Of a stretch of 64,000 nucleotides of DNA, positions 62,380 through 64,000 are shown piece by piece. The DNA is from DATCRE01 sp964235605 (lineage in GTDB: Bacteria; Bacteroidota; Bacteroidia; Cytophagales; Cyclobacteriaceae), in the NCBI GenBank assembly GCA_964235605.1, contig CAXSCR010000007.1, forward strand, positions 57,789-121,788, read 5' to 3'. Each line of letters opens with the position of its first letter. Within the stretch, counting starts at the first letter, position 1. Position numbers and translations under genes: made by a program. The notes under the pieces are model-generated. The model saw only the letters and a program-made list of their open reading frames with translations, did not search any database and had not been told where the DNA came from.

Positions 62380-63681
62380 ATGAAAACGAAAACAAGTAAA
62401 CAGATCGCTATCGTTAATGCGATTATTTTTGATGGCGATAAAATAATTGATGCTACAACGCTTTTAATGGCGGGCGGCCTGATAAAAAATGTTGGCGGCG
62501 CAGTACCAGAAGGTGCAGAGATTATTGATGCAAATGGGGCCACTATACTACCCGGGTTAATTGATGCGCATGTTCATACTTCAATTGACAGTCTTCGTGA
62601 TGCCTTGAAATTTGGCGTAACCACGGAGCTTGAAATGATGGGCGGCTTCACGAGCAAAGGCCGTGAGATTCAATTGGCGGACATCGAAGATATTGCAGAT
62701 GTGCGCTCTGCTGGTATGGGGCTCACTGCACCTGGCGGGCATCCTGATGAATTAATGCCTGGTGATGGCATTCCTGACTTTGTACTACAGGAAATGGAAA
62801 AAATGAGTGAAGAAAAACGTGCAGCGTTTATAGCGGCTCACGAAGAGCATCTGGCCAACAAAAGCGGTGCCTTAGATGTGACGACAGCACAGGGAGCAAT
62901 TGAGTTTGTTCATCAGCAAGTTGAAGGCGGTGCAGATTACTTTAAAATAATGATAGAAGAAGGAACTGTAATGAATTCGCCGGGCCTTCCAGTGATAAGC
63001 GAGGAAGTATTGAAAGTAGCGGTAGACGAAGCCCACAAGTTGAATAAGCTCGCTATAGCGCACGTGTTAACTGCTGAGGCAGCCAGAACAGCCATGGCCG
63101 TAGGCGTTGATGGCTTAGCGCATCTGTTTATTGACCGCCCCTCATGGACGCAGGAACTAATAAAATCCATTGCTGAGCGCGGGGCATTTGTTGTTCCTTG
63201 TTTGGTTTTAAATTCCTCTATTATCGGAAATAATGCATGCCATATTGCCAATGATAAACGGGTTATCTCCAAACTCGACAACCAATGGATAAAAACAATG
63301 TGTTCTTGCTTTCATACTTTTCCGGAAGGCACAATGGAGAATAACTTCAAAAATGTGATGGATCTTTTCCATGCAGGTGTAGATATACTTGTTGGCACGG
63401 ATGTGTCAGTTCCTGTTCCATCACTTGGAGGCCTGGCACATGGGGCAAGCGTACATCATGAACTGCAATTACTTGTGGAAGCAGGGCTGTCGCCAATAGA
63501 AGCCTTGCGGGCCGCCACCTCTGTTCCGGCGAAAAGGTTTGGCTTAAATGACAGAGGTCGCATTTTTGAAGGCGCTCGCGCAGACTTGATACTTGTAGAA
63601 GGTAATCCAACCGTAAATATATCAGACACTTTATCGATTGTGGGCATTTGGAAAACTGGTGTTCAATTTTTTAATAGCTAA
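62380..63681 (+). CDS. imidazolonepropionase-like amidohydrolase
   Basis: A 433-residue metal-dependent hydrolase of the amidohydrolase superfamily. Motifs are the HxH LPGLIDAHVHTS (about 63-70), the bridging carboxylated Lys in YFKIMIEEGT (about 190), the metal His in LAIAHVLTAEAA and GLAHLFIDR, and the final Asp in DILVGTDVSVP (about 340). All ligands seem intact. It would hydrolyse an amide or similar cyclic bond; substrates in the family range widely. It follows the exporter operon, and may share its promoter or act on the exported compound. ATG at 62380. Confidence 0.87.
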   Translation: MKTKTSKQIAIVNAIIFDGDKIIDATTLLMAGGLIKNVGGAVPEGAEIIDANGATILPGLIDAHVHTSIDSLRDALKFGVTTELEMMGGFTSKGREIQLADIEDIADVRSAGMGLTAPGGHPDELMPGDGIPDFVLQEMEKMSEEKRAAFIAAHEEHLANKSGALDVTTAQGAIEFVHQQVEGGADYFKIMIEEGTVMNSPGLPVISEEVLKVAVDEAHKLNKLAIAHVLTAEAARTAMAVGVDGLAHLFIDRPSWTQELIKSIAERGAFVVPCLVLNSSIIGNNACHIANDKRVISKLDNQWIKTMCSCFHTFPEGTMENNFKNVMDLFHAGVDILVGTDVSVPVPSLGGLAHGASVHHELQLLVEAGLSPIEALRAATSVPAKRFGLNDRGRIFEGARADLILVEGNPTVNISDTLSIVGIWKTGVQFFNS

Positions 63682-63712
63682 TAAAACACTGAAGGGTACA
63701 AAAACCAGAAGA

Positions 63713-63747
63713 GTTAATCGTTAATCATAATAGTTATTCGTTATTTC
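63713..63747 (+). repeat. heptad tract after the amidohydrolase
   Basis: Units TTAATCG, TTAATCA, TTATTCG and TTATTTC recur here. No inverted partner is obvious. It resembles the unit sequences of the 46.7-kb tract. Confidence 0.55.
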
Positions 63748-63770
63748 AAATTTCCAATATCAATTAATTA

Positions 63771-64000
63771 GGGTCTGCTGAAAAAGTGTAAAGTTCTTTA
63801 AAACCTTGTAAATTTTTAAGAGGACATGTATTTTTTGATGATCTTTAAAAATCAAGTGCTAGGAAAAATGTCAACAGTCGTAAAAACCGTGCATCGAAAC
63901 AAAGCTACCACAGTCAAGGTCAGCCTTTGCTCGATGGATTTTTACGGGTGTACGACAAAATGCAGTATTAATTTAAATTGATCAATTGGATGATTTTATC
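63771..64000 (+). mobile_element. possible insertion-sequence end (truncated by window)
   Basis: GGGTCTGCTGAAAAAGT at 63771-63787 resembles the terminal inverted repeat of IS1182/IS5-type elements. Downstream, one frame reads RKNRASKQSYHSQGQPLLDG, but a stop appears before the window ends. No transposase is recognised and the opposite end is outside the window, so this is only a candidate. Confidence 0.35.

Overview
The window comes from a chromosome of a Bacteroidota bacterium, most likely a gliding or type IX secretion (T9SS) member of the Cytophagales. The evidence is a full-length SprA translocon gene in the classic ruvA-sprA-gcvH neighbourhood, a T9SS C-terminal sorting domain protein, the epimerase-type threonine dehydrogenase next to kbl, a BT_3928-type DoxX protein beside a duplicated DUF1599 protein and folP-cdaA, an A+T-rich base composition, no clear Shine-Dalgarno sequences, and promoter-like TAnnTTTG elements. 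Genus and species cannot be told from the sequence. No rRNA, tRNA, CRISPR array or prophage was seen.

Layout. 1-10.2 kb (minus strand): an envelope block with a LysM lytic transglycosylase, gatA, tatA, an EnvC-like protein, a DUF4292 lipoprotein, a TPR protein, a sugar nucleotidyltransferase, a flippase and an enoyl-CoA hydratase. 10.6-16 kb: a T9SS cargo protein, the threonine-to-glycine pair (tdh-like epimerase and kbl) and small unknown proteins. 16.1-16.8 kb: a decayed caspase-like (C14) gene. 16.8-23.6 kb: cdaA (c-di-AMP synthesis), folP, DUF1599, DoxX, aroK, a FadL-like porin and an Asn/Gly/Tyr-rich exported protein. 23.7-33.5 kb: proS, nfeD-floA, a LeuA/CimA-type synthase, aminopeptidase P, DUF4199, a soluble coiled-coil histidine kinase, a zinc phospholipase C-like protein and rpsT. 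34-54 kb (minus): lipA, gcvH, sprA, ruvA, DUF6624, maeB, an aminotransferase, rny, a zapA/coiled-coil pair, pheT and DUF1684. 54.2-56.5 kb: alkA-like glycosylase and a TraB/GumN protein.

57-63.7 kb looks like a separate accessory module: an AraC regulator divergent from a DevA/B/C-like ABC exporter (ATPase, membrane-fusion lipoprotein, permease), a TolC-type outer membrane channel and an amidohydrolase. At its right side the window runs into what may be the end of an insertion sequence.

The strongest pattern not explained by genes is a set of intergenic tracts made of degenerate 7-nt (once about 8-nt) units. Five of them are arranged as a tract, a spacer and an inverted partner tract, with unit sequences that differ from site to site while the architecture stays the same. 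These are treated as one candidate repeat system in the findings.
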